Source: Chaetomium olivaceum (lineage: Eukaryota; Ascomycota; Sordariomycetes; Sordariales; Chaetomiaceae). Taken from it: 64,000 bases of DNA. Numbering within the stretch: the stretch's first letter is position 1; the number at the start of each line of letters is the position of its first letter. Both the position numbers and the translations under genes were made by a program. Of this stretch, positions 38,886 through 50,338 are shown piece by piece. The notes beneath the pieces were generated by a model that saw only the letters and a program-made list of their open reading frames with translations, was not told the DNA's origin and did not search any database. The DNA lies in contig JAYWVB010000003.1 in NCBI GenBank assembly GCA_039881045.1, forward strand, positions 248,001-312,000. Reading direction: 5' to 3'.

Positions 38886-39462
38886 TCATGTTTCAAGATT
38901 GATAGTCTTCCGAACCTTGCGTACAATTCCACCTTTAGCTGCGTCATTTCTTCCCGGATAGTGCCCATCTTTTCCTCCAGTTCCCCAATCTCTTCGTCTA
39001 GCCTCGCTGTCGACTGTTCGAGCATCTCCTGTGCCTGTGGGAGCGGGAGGTGGAAGAAGGCATCCCCGATTTTTACCTGCCAGCCGTTCAGCCAAAGTCT
39101 GCATTGTAATCGTCGAGGCAGTGGAACTCACGGTACGGTATCGTCCTCATCGGCAAGCTCTAGCTCGTTCGTGATGTCGTCGAGCTCCTCTTTCTCTTTC
39201 TGCGCTGGGAGTCAGCTGTGCTCTAACCGGGCTAGACCTTTCCGCATATGCCCACATTCTTGGTCTTCAACTCCTCTTCTATTGAGAGCTCGTGCTGGTG
39301 GAGGCGGCTGAACTTGTTGATCTTGTCCTGGTCCTCGCGGCGAACCTCAACCTCGTCCCCCATAGCATCCTCTTCCTCCTTCGTCAGCTGTGCGGCACGT
39401 TGTTAGTTGTAATCCTGGTTGTTGAGAGCAGGGTATAATCTTGCCATCCGTCGGCTCATCAT
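38886..39462 (-). CDS. PFD4: Prefoldin subunit 4
   Basis: Four exons: 39462-39445, 39387-39256, 39199-39137 and 39076 to the stop. Spliced, they read MMSRRMLTKEEEDAMGDE, then VRREDQDKINKFSRLHQ, ELELADEDDT and VKIGDAFFHLPLPQAQEML, then a coiled coil to LKVELYARFG. This is the prefoldin beta-type subunit that, in the hexamer, hands nascent actin and tubulin to the chaperonin CCT. Intron 1 uses a GC donor (GCAAGA) with branch site AACTAAC. The intron 3 donor is ambiguous; GTACCG keeps frame. The family's final INLE motif appears only after a one-base shift at 38910-38911 (CC where CCC is expected), giving 134 residues ending at 38886. As printed, the frame runs on to 38813. Confidence 0.85.
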
Positions 39463-39468
39463 CTTGTA

Positions 39469-39585
39469 TTATTTGTTGTAGGACTGGAGAAAACCAAGCT
39501 GTGATTGTCCCTTCGACTCTGGCGCTGAACTGGGGGTTTGGGCATTTGGCGATGCTTTGAGCTCCACCAACTTTTGGCGGGGCAT
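39469..39585 (-). promoter_or_regulatory. Upstream ORF (38 codons) in the PFD4 leader
   Basis: An ATG at 39585 opens a 38-residue frame that stops with TAA two codons before the PFD4 start at 39462, in the same frame. If the transcript begins upstream of 39585, this uORF would be met first and could reduce or regulate PFD4 translation. The transcription start is unknown, so it may instead lie outside the mRNA. Confidence 0.4.
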
Positions 39586-39613
39586 TTTCGAAGCTCAGGC
39601 AAACGCAAATATC

Positions 39614-39626
39614 AACCCTAACCCTT
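39614..39626. promoter_or_regulatory. Telomere-repeat-like box between PFD4 and CENP-W
   Basis: AACCCTAACCCTT lies in the 349-base space between the divergent PFD4 and CENP-W start codons, about 150 bases from one and 185 from the other. It matches two units of the CCCTAA repeat. It is likely a shared promoter element; the function is inferred. Confidence 0.45.
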
Positions 39627-39811
39627 CAAAGCTCACCTACTTGAGCGCACAGACCATCATCTTGAAGTGAGTTTGGCCATTCTCCGATTGGGTGTTGCCT
39701 CCCAAAGTCAACAAACGGCGAACCCTCGGGAACGACGCCGGTACCCAAACATTCGAATTCTTGTTTTCCCGTTGTGCATCGAGCCGACTATAATATCCTA
39801 GAATACGCAAG

Positions 39812-40240
39812 ATGGCTGGTCAGAAGCTATACCCCCGCGCAACGGTGAAGAAGATTGTTAAAGCTCACTCGAACTGCAACGTGAGCAAGAACGCTGATGT
39901 CATGGTACCCATAACCCCAACCCCGACGCGTCGCCAGGGGAGTTGGAGTTTCTAACGGAGAGCGATGGGACACAGATGTTTCTGGATTACATGCTCTTTA
40001 TGCAAACGTAAGAGCATGTCAAGCAGATGCGCGGCCAACGCTGTGTCGGCTAACCAAGTTCTAGACTCATGAAAGAGGCTGCGATTGAGGCCAAGCAAGG
40101 CGGAGAGCGAGGCATCACGGCCCGGAGTGTGAAGAAGGCCACAGTGGTAAGCGCAGACTTCCATGCTATGATTTTCGCTGGCAAGAGCACAACTTACGCA
40201 CTCCATTGTATAGGACTCGCTTGCCAAGTTTAGGGGATGA
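39812..40240 (+). CDS. CENP-W, histone-fold kinetochore protein
   Basis: Four tiny exons (39812-39904, 39976-40007, 40065-40146, 40214-40240) with GT-AG introns give 77 residues. The product runs MAGQKLYPRATVKKIVKAHS, then FLDYMLFMQTLMKEAAIEAK, then ITARSVKKATVDSLAKFRG. The helix-loop-helix layout, length and final K-(F/S)-R-G match CENP-W (Wip1 in fission yeast). That protein pairs with CENP-T in the inner kinetochore and contacts centromeric DNA. The introns carry branch sites TTCTAAC and GCTAACC. No exon exceeds 31 codons, so the gene is easily missed. It is divergent from PFD4 and 3.2 kb from DAD1. A different small histone-fold protein is the main alternative. Confidence 0.83.
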
Positions 40241-41024
40241 GATGATTGGAATATGGGAATATGATGAAGTTGAAAGCAAAGCAAGAGCCCCGGCCGCAAC
40301 AAGCCAGTTCCCCAACCGAAGCCGCCGAGGCGAGGTTTGGATGATGGAAGCTTGTGCTGCAGGCATTGGGCTCTGCAACTCCCCGATGAATGTGGGGAAA
40401 CGATCGAGTTTAGATGGGGCACGCGACACAAGATTCCCGGTGCGGGGAGGTGACCTCAAAACCTGCCATGATGCAAACAGGAAACATCCGTTGACGCTAT
40501 TTTAGAGTTTTGTAGAGAGTCAAACAAATAACCGAGACGAGGCTCAGCCCTCATTCCCACCCTAGAAAGCCCTTGTAAAACTGTCAAAAAGAGCAAATTG
40601 TGTGCACTGCCAGTTCTTATTCCGGCTGTTTCTGTTACTTTCCAGCTGAGGTTCACACACTGTTACCTGGACTTGTGGCCAATCGCTGAGGGGCAAGCTG
40701 GTGTCCCAGTGTGGCACCGTGTTTGGGCCGCCGGTGCTCAGTTGTCGTAGTAAAAGAAGCATCTTCAGGCACCCCAAAAATTTCCCAACCAACATTCCCA
40801 CTCGACAGAATTCGCATCTTTCCACCATCGACTGATTCAATTCTGCCCTTAACCTGGCAATTAGGTCCTGTTATCAGTGTTCTTTGTACTGCTGCTTCCG
40901 CAACCCCATCATCGTCTCGAGCAACCCAAGGAAATTCGGTCCATCAGTCGAACAAAACAGCGACTTCAACCTCGATTTTAGAGCGTAACCCCATTTGCGC
41001 TCAACATTTCCTACAAGATCAAAA
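40241..41024. other. Intergenic region and YAG7 promoter
   Basis: About 780 bases between the CENP-W stop and the YAG7 start. No ORF is convincing. The right end is probably the YAG7 leader. Confidence 0.5.
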
Positions 41025-42585
41025 ATGGCAGCTTCCGACATCCAGAACCCCCCGGCTCCGACCGAGTCCAAGTCAGCCAGGAAGAAGAAGGTTAAGGCGG
41101 AGCGCACCGAGTCCCCCGCACCTGCTGTCTCAACCCCCGAGGTGGCCGGGTCCGTCGCCGCCAGCGAGTCCCAAAATGACTCGGAAAACGCCTATATTCG
41201 CGAGTTGCAGAAGTAAGCCGGCCACATATTGTCCGGGTATGTTAGGGTAGCTAACCAATCTTGCAGGTCCATTCGTAATGTTACGAAGAAAATTGTAAGT
41301 TGGGCGAGGTTGGGTGGCGGGGCTGATCATCGCTGACAACATCACCATTCAGACCAACACCGCAAAGATCGATGCCATCATCGCTGAGAACAGCAGCAAG
41401 TCGCTCGACGAGCTCATCACCTTGAAGATCATCAATGCCGACCAGAAGGCTGCCCACCTCAAGAAGCCTACTCTCCAGGCCCAGCTGTTCCAGTTCGAGG
41501 AGCAGCTCGCGCAACACAAGAAGATCGACCAGGAACACCGGGCCCGTCTCGCGGAACAGGAAAAGGCCTTGACGGAGAAGTTTGAGAAGGAGAAGGCGGA
41601 CACTGTCGCGGAGCTCACGGTGAAGGCAGAGGCGGATGCCAACGAGACTCTTCGTTCCAACCTTCTTACGCTCTCCCAGTTCCTCCGCCTTGCTGCGGCT
41701 CGTCGTACCGAGGATGCCGACAGCTCGTCCGACGAGAACATGGCGCTCGAGGGTGTCCTGCTGCACATCTACTCGGGTGACGAGAATGCCGTGGCCACCA
41801 TGCTGAAGCTGGTGCAGGGCGCGGACGAGCAGACGCGGAGCACTACCGGCGATGCGCTGCAGACGACCTGTAAGTAGTGGATTTGGACATGTTTTTATCT
41901 TGGCGCAACGAGTTACTGATTCTTCCCAGTCGCCCAGGTCAAGAAGGCTGCGATTGCCTACCTCACTGGGTACACGCAGAGCGAGACCACTCAGCAATCA
42001 GCCGATCCCGAGGCCGAGGCCGCCGTCGAGTCCAAGCAAGACCCAGAGACCGACCCGACCGTCGCCAATGCCGGCCTGACTGAGGTCGACGAGGGTTCCG
42101 CTACCGCGCTGACCAACGGCCACGCCGCTGCGGACGCGTCCTCGAGCGCCGCCCCCAGCGCGCCCCCCAGCAACGCCGAGGTTGCCGACGAGGCGGCCAA
42201 CGCGGCCGGCGAGAGCCAGTGGGATACCGGCAACGAGCTGTCCACATCCCAGGAGTGGGTCGACGTCAAGATCCCGCGCGAGGCCAGCGAGACTGAGACC
42301 GGCCCTGCCCCCGCCACCTCGGCCGCGCCCTCCCAGTCTTGGGCTGAAGATCACCCGGAGACGGCCGAAGCCGCTCCTGCCGCCGCCGCAGCTCCGGCGG
42401 ACGACGGTTTCCAATCCGTCCCCGGCCGCAACCGTGGCCAGCGTGAGGGTGGTGGTGGCTACCGCGGACGTGGCGGTTACCGTGGCCGCGGGGGCTTCCG
42501 CGGTGAGGGTCGCGGCCGTGGTCGTGGTGGCCAGCGAGGTGGCATGGCCCAGCGCGGCCGCCGGGGCGGTATCGAGGCCCAGTAA
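41025..42585 (+). CDS. YAG7-like RGG-box protein
   Basis: Four exons (41025-41212, 41267-41294, 41353-41869, 41930-42585) with canonical introns give 462 residues. The N-terminus is Lys/Ser-rich with EAA-type acidic patches (ARKKKVKAERTES). Next comes the conserved helical core: NAYIRELQKSIRNVTKKI, then SLDELITLKIINADQKAAH and a charged coiled coil to about residue 190. A helical repeat segment (LEGVLLHIYSGDENAVATML) follows. The second half is Ala/Glu-rich and disordered and ends in an RGG/GYRGRGG box. The order matches fungal Yag7-type proteins, which associate with ribosomes or mRNPs; the precise role is poorly known. The frame is intact. The 28-base exon 2 is unusually small but phase-consistent. 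Confidence 0.82.
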
Positions 42586-43374
42586 TTTATTCGAGGTACT
42601 CATCCGTCGTTTTCGGAGTGATCTGCGCGCACGCAGAAGGGAATTTCTCGCTTGATCTTGTCTCGCATCTGGTTTGTCGGCGGGTTTCGTCACTGCACTA
42701 CTCATCACTGGCGTTCTAAAAGCGCATATGCTTTTTTATCAACATGAAATTTTCGTTGCTTTTGGGGCCACACGGAGGAGGTGGTGGAAAGCTACCATTG
42801 TATGTAACATTAGGGGAATTATGGGCTCGGTCTTGCCTGTTTTTCCGGGCGGCGGCCGTCCCGGAGCATTATGGGAGGGGGCATATGACTTGGGGAATCA
42901 ACCGAGACAAAAACAAGACGAGATTTGCTGGCGTTCGGGATGCAAGGGCGATTTGGCGAGGAGGTCTGGTGCGCGGGTCAACCGGGGATCTGGGGTGTAT
43001 CATAGGGAGCCAATTGACTATGTCGTGGCTAAGTTTCGGTTTCTTGTGATGGCGGTGATACTTATTGTGCATTTTTCCCCTTTGCCGTTGAACTATGGCA
43101 TCCAAGAGGACTTCACAACTATGCGGTGTTATTTTTTTCCATGCCCTAACCAACATAATGCAACTACGCTCAAGCCAAACCAACCCCCCAAATAAACGCA
43201 AAGCCCGTAATTTCAACCAACCAACCAACCCCGTATTCCCATCCCTCCACCAAGTGCGAGGAAGAGAGATAGATGCAACACCGTGCTCTAAAAACCCCCA
43301 ACCTCAGTCCCCCCCCCCCCAACCAAACAACCCAAGACAGAGGAGAGGGACAAACAAACAAAATGATAATCACC
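42586..43374. other. Convergent 3' intergenic region, YAG7/alkyltransferase
   Basis: 789 bases between facing stop codons. It contains a long C run near 43309-43320. No gene supported. Confidence 0.5.
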
Positions 43375-43959
43375 TTAAACAAACCCCCTAAACGCGGTCC
43401 CCAACACCCTAAGCTTCTCCCCGTCCCCCTCCAGCTTGACGCCTTCCCGGCGGAGCAGCGTCCGTTTCTCGGCCAGCGTGATGCCTTCCCCGTCGCGCCG
43501 CCCAATCTTGCCCTTGAACCCGCCTAGTGTGCCGCCTGTCGCTATTACGCGGTGGCTTTTTGGCGGGCGTTAGCAGGTGGACGCTGCGTGTACGTCTCTC
43601 TCACACTCCCTTCTCTGAAGGGGGTGAAGTGGGGGAAGGGGGGAGGGGTTGGGCATACCAAGGGATCTCGGGCGCAAAGGGGTTGCGTCGCAGCGCGTTG
43701 CCGACGGCTCGCGGCGAGGACTTGAGGTGAGCTGCGAGCAGCGCATAGGTGCTGAAGGAGCCCGCGGGATCTGGTACGTGAGCTGCCACACGGCCCGCTC
43801 GAAGGGGGTGCCCCGCGCTGAGGCGAGGAGGGGTGGTGGGAGGGGGGTTGTGGATTTGATGAGGGTCATGGTTTTGGAGGGGTTGGAGAGTTTGGTGGTG
43901 GTGGTGGTGGCTGTGACTTTTTTGGTTGTGGTGGGTTTGGTTACTGCGGTGGCTGTCAT
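43375..43959 (-). CDS. O6-alkylguanine-DNA alkyltransferase (MGMT-type), one apparent frameshift
   Basis: Exon 1 (43959-43659) joins exon 2 (43555-43375) across a 102-base intron (GTATGC...GCTAAC...AAG). Splicing joins TG to C, so the codon of the catalytic cysteine is split by the intron: EIP-C-HRVIATGGTLGGFKG. The enzyme would take alkyl groups from O6-alkylguanine onto this Cys in a suicide reaction. Also visible are TPFERAVWQLTYQIP, SFSTYALLAAHL and RAVGNALRRNPFAPEIP, the helix-turn-helix and Asn-hinge of the family. The N-terminal ribonuclease-like domain of larger MGMTs is absent. One base is missing at 43761-43763 (CCC where CCCC is expected), between TYQIPR and GSFSTY. With it the length is 160 residues. 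Start is M1 (43959) or the internal Met at 43869. Confidence 0.85.
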
Positions 43960-46900
43960 TGTCGTTTTATTCTTGGAGATGCCCTGAGAGGTTGCAACTC
44001 GATGTCTTGGCTGTTGGAGTTTAGGGTAGGATCATGAAGCAGGAGGGACAGATAGCGACGAGAGATGTGTTTGTCAAGAAGATAAAAAGTACCTCGGGAA
44101 GTACGATTGCACGGCGGGGGCAAAGGTTCAAATCACACGCGGTTGATGTCAGAACAAGGGCGCGCCGTAACGACAGGGAAGGGACGTAATCGAGGCGCGT
44201 GTATGGTGCGTCATCACGTGATTAACCCCCCTATTACATTAATGATTCCCGCTCGACGACGATATTGATAGTGACAATCTTGACCCTCTGGTGCCTATCA
44301 TAAAATGGCATGACTGGCAGCGCCTGGATACCATCAAAAGCCCTCGCAAGCACAATACCTGCATTCATAAGTATGGCATTCATGGATATGACGAGCAACC
44401 TGAATTCCAGTTCTCTTCTCCATGGTTGACACGGTTAGTCACGAAGTCGTTAACTACCGCCTTGACAAGGAGGCCTTCCCTTGCCAGCCGGAACTTTGAG
44501 ACGACGGGTTTCTCGTGTCCAACTAAAGGGCTCTCTCAAGACTTCATGTCCAGTCGCTGTGTCTTGTTTGCCGAAAGAAAGGAATGATCCATTGCAACAC
44601 ACAGATGCGAAGAACCCAGTGAGTTCAGGGTTGATGCGTCGATGACTTGCATGGCTGCTATTTGCTGATCAGCGCCAGCGGTCCCCTTGTTAATAGCATG
44701 TCCGTATAACGTTAGTTATGCCGGGCTCCGTTCGCGGATGAGACACGCTTTCCCTCTTTCCCTCGAGGGCGTCACTGTTGGCGCAACATAACATGTCGAG
44801 GCGTCCTTGGACTGGAATTGGCCTCGCTGTGGGATCGGCTCTAGTGTACACTACTGCCCATAGACTGCATTGCAGGTTACAAGCGTTCCGTGACACGTGG
44901 TTGAGCGAACGGAAGTTCATCGATCGGTTGCCATTGCATCTGCACGGGCATTCGAAGTCCATGTTCTGTGTGTGAATCGACCGATTGACCAATCGATGAA
45001 CAGAAAAGAATCATCCTCGTGCAGTTGGGGCTGCGTCTCCACAGCGGAGCGCGGTTCCTCCGCAAGAAGCGGGAGAAGAGGGCCCATGCGAGCCATGCGG
45101 GCAACTTGGGCCCTGGAACAAACGGCAGTCGTCGCATCTCCCGCGACTGTTTGAGACGGCCTGTTTCACTTCAACAGACCTTCGGTTTATGCCGCCGAGA
45201 GCTTCAATTACAACTCGTATAGTTATTGTGTGCGCCCACCATGGGCTCGCTCTTTTTCTGCTCTTGGCTCATTCGAAACTGAATTCGGTCACTGGATTGA
45301 ACATCCCCTGGAACCCTGACCCAGGCTCGCAACAAGCGGTGGGGGATCCTTGCCTGGTGAAATCTCGCATCAGTCCCGAGAATTTTGGCTTCCATGTTTC
45401 CAGGTTCTTCCCCTTTCCACAACAGCGGACAGGAGAAGAAAACCAATGTTCTGCAGAAAATCCGTTTGACACTGCCGGCTGGGCGAGGGCCTTGCTGCTG
45501 AGTGCCGATCCCTCTTCACCATTCCCCGTTTGGGACATTGTGGCCGGGCTCGTCAAACGCGACTCCGCACCGTGATGCCTGTGCGCTGCTTGCTCGAATT
45601 GTTTCCTGAGAGGATGGGAAAGCCGTCATGTCTCTCGTCTTCTCTGAGACAAAATAACGGTGAACAAAACACAGAAGCTCGGACAAAGCCTGGGGCCGCC
45701 CTCGCTTGACCCGACAGATCGGCTCAACGGAGCGGGAGAGAGGCCGTTTGTTTCTCGAGGGCGTGGCGTTGTGCAAGGGCAGCATCACGAAGTCGTGCCT
45801 TTCAACGATGCCCCTGAGGTCGGCCAAATGCAATCCCACCTCGTGAGCTACCGTCGCATTCGGGAGGTATCCCGCTGTAACGCTGTAAAAACCGCAAATT
45901 CCGGGTTCCGGCTTGCTTGTGTGCTGTGTATCCTAGCCCGCTCCAATCCAATAACTGGCTTGAACAGCCCGAGAAACGCGCATGCGGTGACCCGCGACAA
46001 CATTTACTCAACCTGTCAAAAGAAATAATTAACAGGCGAGTGCTGCATCCAATGCACAAGCAGAATTCTGTTTGGAGTGCGGCGGCCTGAGTGGTCCACT
46101 GGAATAAATCCCACGAATTCCGAATGGTTCGTGGAAGAGAGGTGAAGCAACCTGGAAGTTTCCAGGTTGTGTGTTTGAGGAAGGCGCGGGGCCCAAAATT
46201 AAGTATCTGTGACCTTCTTTTTCGGATCACGTTTCGAGCTTACTGCGGGCATTCCTACGGCTTTTTCGAGTTGGAAGCAAGAACCCCCACAGCCGTCATT
46301 CCGAGCCCGAGGTATCGTATACCTGACCGAGCTCGATGTCTTGGCGCGCGGGACCCCTTGCTCGCGCCCCTTGCTGCTGCCCCTGACGAGGAGACCCCTG
46401 CCGACTGAGCGTGGTTTAGCGCCCTCCACCTTATTTCCCAGCTCGCAATGGCCGGCCCCAGTTGCCCAAAACTGCTTGGCTGCAGTTGGACCTGCAGCTG
46501 CAGCCTGCCTTTTGCTTCTGGACCTTGCAGCGAATTGGCGAATCCGTCCCACTGAGCGCGGCGCACTTCAAGTGCCCTCATTTGCTCTCTTGCTTTCTCA
46601 TCACATCCCAAATTCAGACCTGGCCACCAACGCCTGGGCCACCTGCACTCCCGTCGCTCTGGACTCCCTCCACGGCGCTCGGTCCTTCAGCACTCATATC
46701 CGAGTCTTCTTCCTCCTCAATCTGCCTTTTGTGAAGACCTTAGGATAGCTCTCCAGCCCAATCTCGTGCTCGTCCCTTTCTTTCCAGGGACAACCCGGCA
46801 GCGCGTGGGTAGCACTAACACCGAGAGAGCATCAACAGCGAGTCTGTCGAGCTTGGTCTCTCCCTCTTTCCCCCGGTGCCGTCGATTTGTCTCAGGTCAC

Positions 46901-47227
46901 CCTCAGGTCACCGCGAGGCACTTTTCTGTTCGCGCAGGCCCCTCAGAGCTTGCAATTACATCAGTGCAGCCGTCGAGCTTCATTTTCTTCGTCTTCTTCG
47001 GGTCGAAACAACGAAACACGCCCGGTGCATGTTTCCCTGACGAAGCGGCCGATCATCGCTGCAGCCTGCCGCTGTAACTCTCTTTTGAAGAACGGGACCG
47101 ACATCAGACCAGTCGCCCGCTCTCGAGGCCCTTCAGCCTCCAGCCGCCACCAGCGGTCTCCAACCGTCTGACGAAGTTATCCGATCAGCAAGCTCGCCGG
47201 TTGTCAGGTGGCACCCACAACTCCAAA
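43960..47227. other. Intergenic region, no gene supported
   Basis: About 3.3 kb between the divergent alkyltransferase and DENN genes. ORFs are short and featureless. The right kilobase, 46.2-47.2 kb, is pyrimidine-rich and runs into the DENN start, so it is probably promoter and a long 5' leader. Confidence 0.5.
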
Positions 47228-50200
47228 ATGCCACCTTCACTGAGCGCCCACGCTTCTTTTACTCGCCCACGGACCAGTGACCGTGATACCCGCCCCGTGA
47301 CTCGCGAGGCCGACAGCAACCTCATAATTCCCAGCCGGACCTCGTCCCTCCACTCCCGCATCACACAGCCGATTCCGTCAACCCTCAATATGAAGTCTCA
47401 GCAAGCAACGCCCAAGACACTCACCCATGCTTACATGGTCTGCGGTGTCGGCCGCGAGCCCTCACAATGGGTCAAGGCCCCAACACCGGTACAGGGCAAG
47501 ATCGGACACATGAAGGGTGCCGTTCCTCAGTTTTGGCTTCCCGAGATTCTGGGGAGCAGCCCGAGATTGGAGCAGGACAATGATATCGCGAGGGCTCTTC
47601 ATTCTGCGATGAGGGTAAGCTACCTAGGAAACCTCCACTCGCCCCTCACTGAACTCGTTTTGACTGACTGCGCATAGGCATGCTTCCCCCACGACGTTGA
47701 GATTTGCACCGGACGCAGCCAGCCACACTGCGTCCACCACGCTTTTGTTCTCCAGCAAGACTCGTCCCACACCCTCTACGGTATCTGCCTGCGCGTTTGG
47801 TCGCGCGCCGACGAGAAGAGGGCTGAGACCATCCGCGAACTCAGGAAGCGGACGGAGCCCGACTTCTACGACAACCAGGAGGAGCAGTACTGGATCCCCT
47901 ACTGCTTGTCCTTCCTGTCTCGCTACCCGCTTTACAACCTTTTGGGCGATTATCTTCGCGGCATGTGGATCCACTGGAACAAGGCTACTAACCTTTTCCA
48001 CGCCGAGGAGGTGTCCCGGATTCTGAGCTTCCCGGCCCCGCGTCTGAACGATCTGGTGCGCATCGACATGAAGGACTATGCGCTCTGCTACCAGTTCCCG
48101 GCTTTGTCGACTGGCTTCCAGAACTTTGCCATGTGGCCGTTGTTCTGCTGCCTGTCCATCCCCAACATCGTTGGCGTTATCGAGGCAGCCATCTCCCCCA
48201 CCCGCCGCATCATCTTCGTCAGTCACTACCCCGCGATGCTAACCATGGCCGCCGAGTCGGTCCGGCTTTGCGTGCGTGTCTACGAGTGGAGCGGCCTCTA
48301 CGTGCCCGTAGTGCATGCCCGTCATGCGAAGGACCTCGTTGAGGAGCCCGGCCCGTACATTTTGGGTATCACGGCTGAGTGTAGGTCGCTGTTTACGGCG
48401 CCCAACGATGCACTAGTGGTCGACCTTGACCGCAACTTCGTCCTGACCTCGAACCCGCCGACCGCCCTCCAGCAGGGCCAGCGCAACAAGTTCGTGTCGA
48501 GACTCACTCAGGCCTTGAACGGCGATGTCACGCCCTCCGGTGTGCCCCCGCACCTTCGTTCGGCTTACGGCGGAGGAAGCTGGTTCCTGCTGGCCAGATC
48601 ATTGTCATGCGAGGCGAGGTTGAGTCGATCCAGGATCCCGAGTGGTGGAACCAGGATGCTGTCATGTCCGTCATGGACCATGTCTGCGAGAAGATGGTAA
48701 GTGGCAATGTGCGGCGGGAGTGGGTTCAGGTTTGACGCTAACACTATTATGTAGGGCCGCAACACCGGGCTCAAGGCTGTCTTCGGCGGATCGGTGAAGA
48801 AGCCCCTAATGACCAAGGTTTCGATGAGGCATCTGAACGAGATTGTTCGCGAGCGGAACCAGTACTCGCGCGACGCCCTCGAGGCTTGGCAAGATTTCAT
48901 CAACCTCAAGGGGCGACTGGATACAGAGCTCAGCAAGGTTACCAAGCGCAACAACTACCTCAACGAAGAGCTAGAGAGCTGGAAGCAGCAAGTGAGTGCA
49001 GGAGGACATTGAGATTGGGGGCGAGTTTGCGAGTTTGTGACGAAATACAGTTCCTCAAATTCCAAGCCTTTGCCGATACCCTTACCAAGGAGACTCAGGA
49101 CCTCAAGGTCAAGATCGAAGGCCACAAGCGCGAGAATCGCCGCCTCGCTACCCTCCTCGACCAGCAGAAGGACGATTCCGCCAGGCTCTCGGTCCGTCTT
49201 GGAGGCACCGAAAAGCAACGCGACGATGCCCTCGAGGCGCTTGTTCTTCAACAGGAGATTGCCGAGGAACTCGAGAGGGAGCGCAAGCGGAACAGGAAGG
49301 AACTCAATGCTCTGCAGCACACCAACGTAACGATCGTCCGTCAACGCGACGAAGCCCGCCGCGTCGTGCTCCACCTGCGCAGCTTGATTTCGGGGCAGCA
49401 CCATCACATGGAGCACCTCGTCAAGACACTGACATCCCCAGACGAGCTTGCCGCAGAGATCGAAGCCGGCTTTGCCGCCCAGGAGGAGGTCGAGGCCGCC
49501 GCGATCGCTGAGCGTAGGACACTCTACCCCGTGGCACCGAATGTGAATGTGGCTGACAATAGTCTAGGCGAAGGTGTGGAGGAGAACGACGCCCGTTTCA
49601 TCAAGAACCTCGCTCTCGCCAGCAGGCGGGTCTCCACACAGACGTTCATCGATGTGGCCGATCGTCACCTCAAGGACAAGACGGACGCCATCGCCCACAT
49701 CATCCGAAACATCTCGGAACAATGCCAGGCCGCAGTCGAGGGCCTGCAACTCGCACAAGATGCCGAGCTCGGGAGGCCGCAATCGTCGGCTTCCAGGGTT
49801 CGGGATTTGTCAAAAAGCAGGAGAGGGAGTTCTCTCTCAGTCGCACAAAGCGATGACGGTAACACCACATCCACCTCGACGGCCACGTCCGATGTCGGTG
49901 ACGATAGCAGCAGCGTCACTCTCCTCCGGCCCAACAGCGGCCGGCTCTCTAGCATCCCACCCACACCGGATCTCATTCCCAACCGTAGCAGCACTAGCAT
50001 GTCTTTCGCAAGCACGACGGCCACGACCCCTGAGCGAACCTCTCAGCAGTACCTCTTCCACCTCGGGCACGGGCACGGACACGGACACCACGACATCCCC
50101 ACGAAGATACTCGAGGACGACGAGGACGTCGATGACCTCACCGCCGACGAGCGCGTCGCCCGCGACGCCGACGAGGGCAACCCCATCCCCGCGCCCCCGA

Positions 50201-50289
50201 CGGAACAGGGAATCGTGGGTAAGCATCCGGAGAGCCTGATCCACCGGCCCTCGGGCGCCCGCATCTCGGCCCTTGGCAGCTCGCGCTAG
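47228..50289 (+). CDS. DENN-domain protein with C-terminal coiled coil, one apparent frameshift
   Basis: Four exons (47228-47614, 47678-48696, 48755-48991, 49051-50289) give about 960 residues. A uDENN-like part is followed by a cDENN core (YPLYNLLGDYLRGMW, LLFCCLSIPNIVGVIEA-type strand, RRIIFVSHYPAMLTMAAES, GPYILGITAE). A long coiled coil (about 470-650) and a disordered Ser/Thr-rich tail with an HGHGHGHH patch complete it. DENN proteins are typically Rab GTPase exchange factors in membrane traffic; the Rab here is unknown. In exon 2 one base is missing at 48574-48579 (GGAAG where GGAAAG is expected), between SAYGGG and LVPAGQIIVMRGEVES. The exon's length of 1019 becomes a multiple of three when corrected. 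Upstream non-coding exons are possible. Confidence 0.82.
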
Positions 50290-50313
50290 GGTGTCCGGGA
50301 TGTGTAGGGTTGT

Positions 50314-50338
50314 GGTTCGGTTCGGTTCGGTTCGGTTC
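50314..50338 (+). repeat. (GGTTC)5 pentanucleotide repeat
   Basis: Five perfect copies of GGTTC start 25 bases after the DENN stop codon, so they probably lie in its 3' UTR. Confidence 0.9.

Noticed and set aside
43570..43789. Alkyltransferase-like (ATL) protein with Trp in place of Cys
   Set aside because: The Trp codon arises only by reading past the GTATGC donor; splicing gives TGC and the PCHRV motif.
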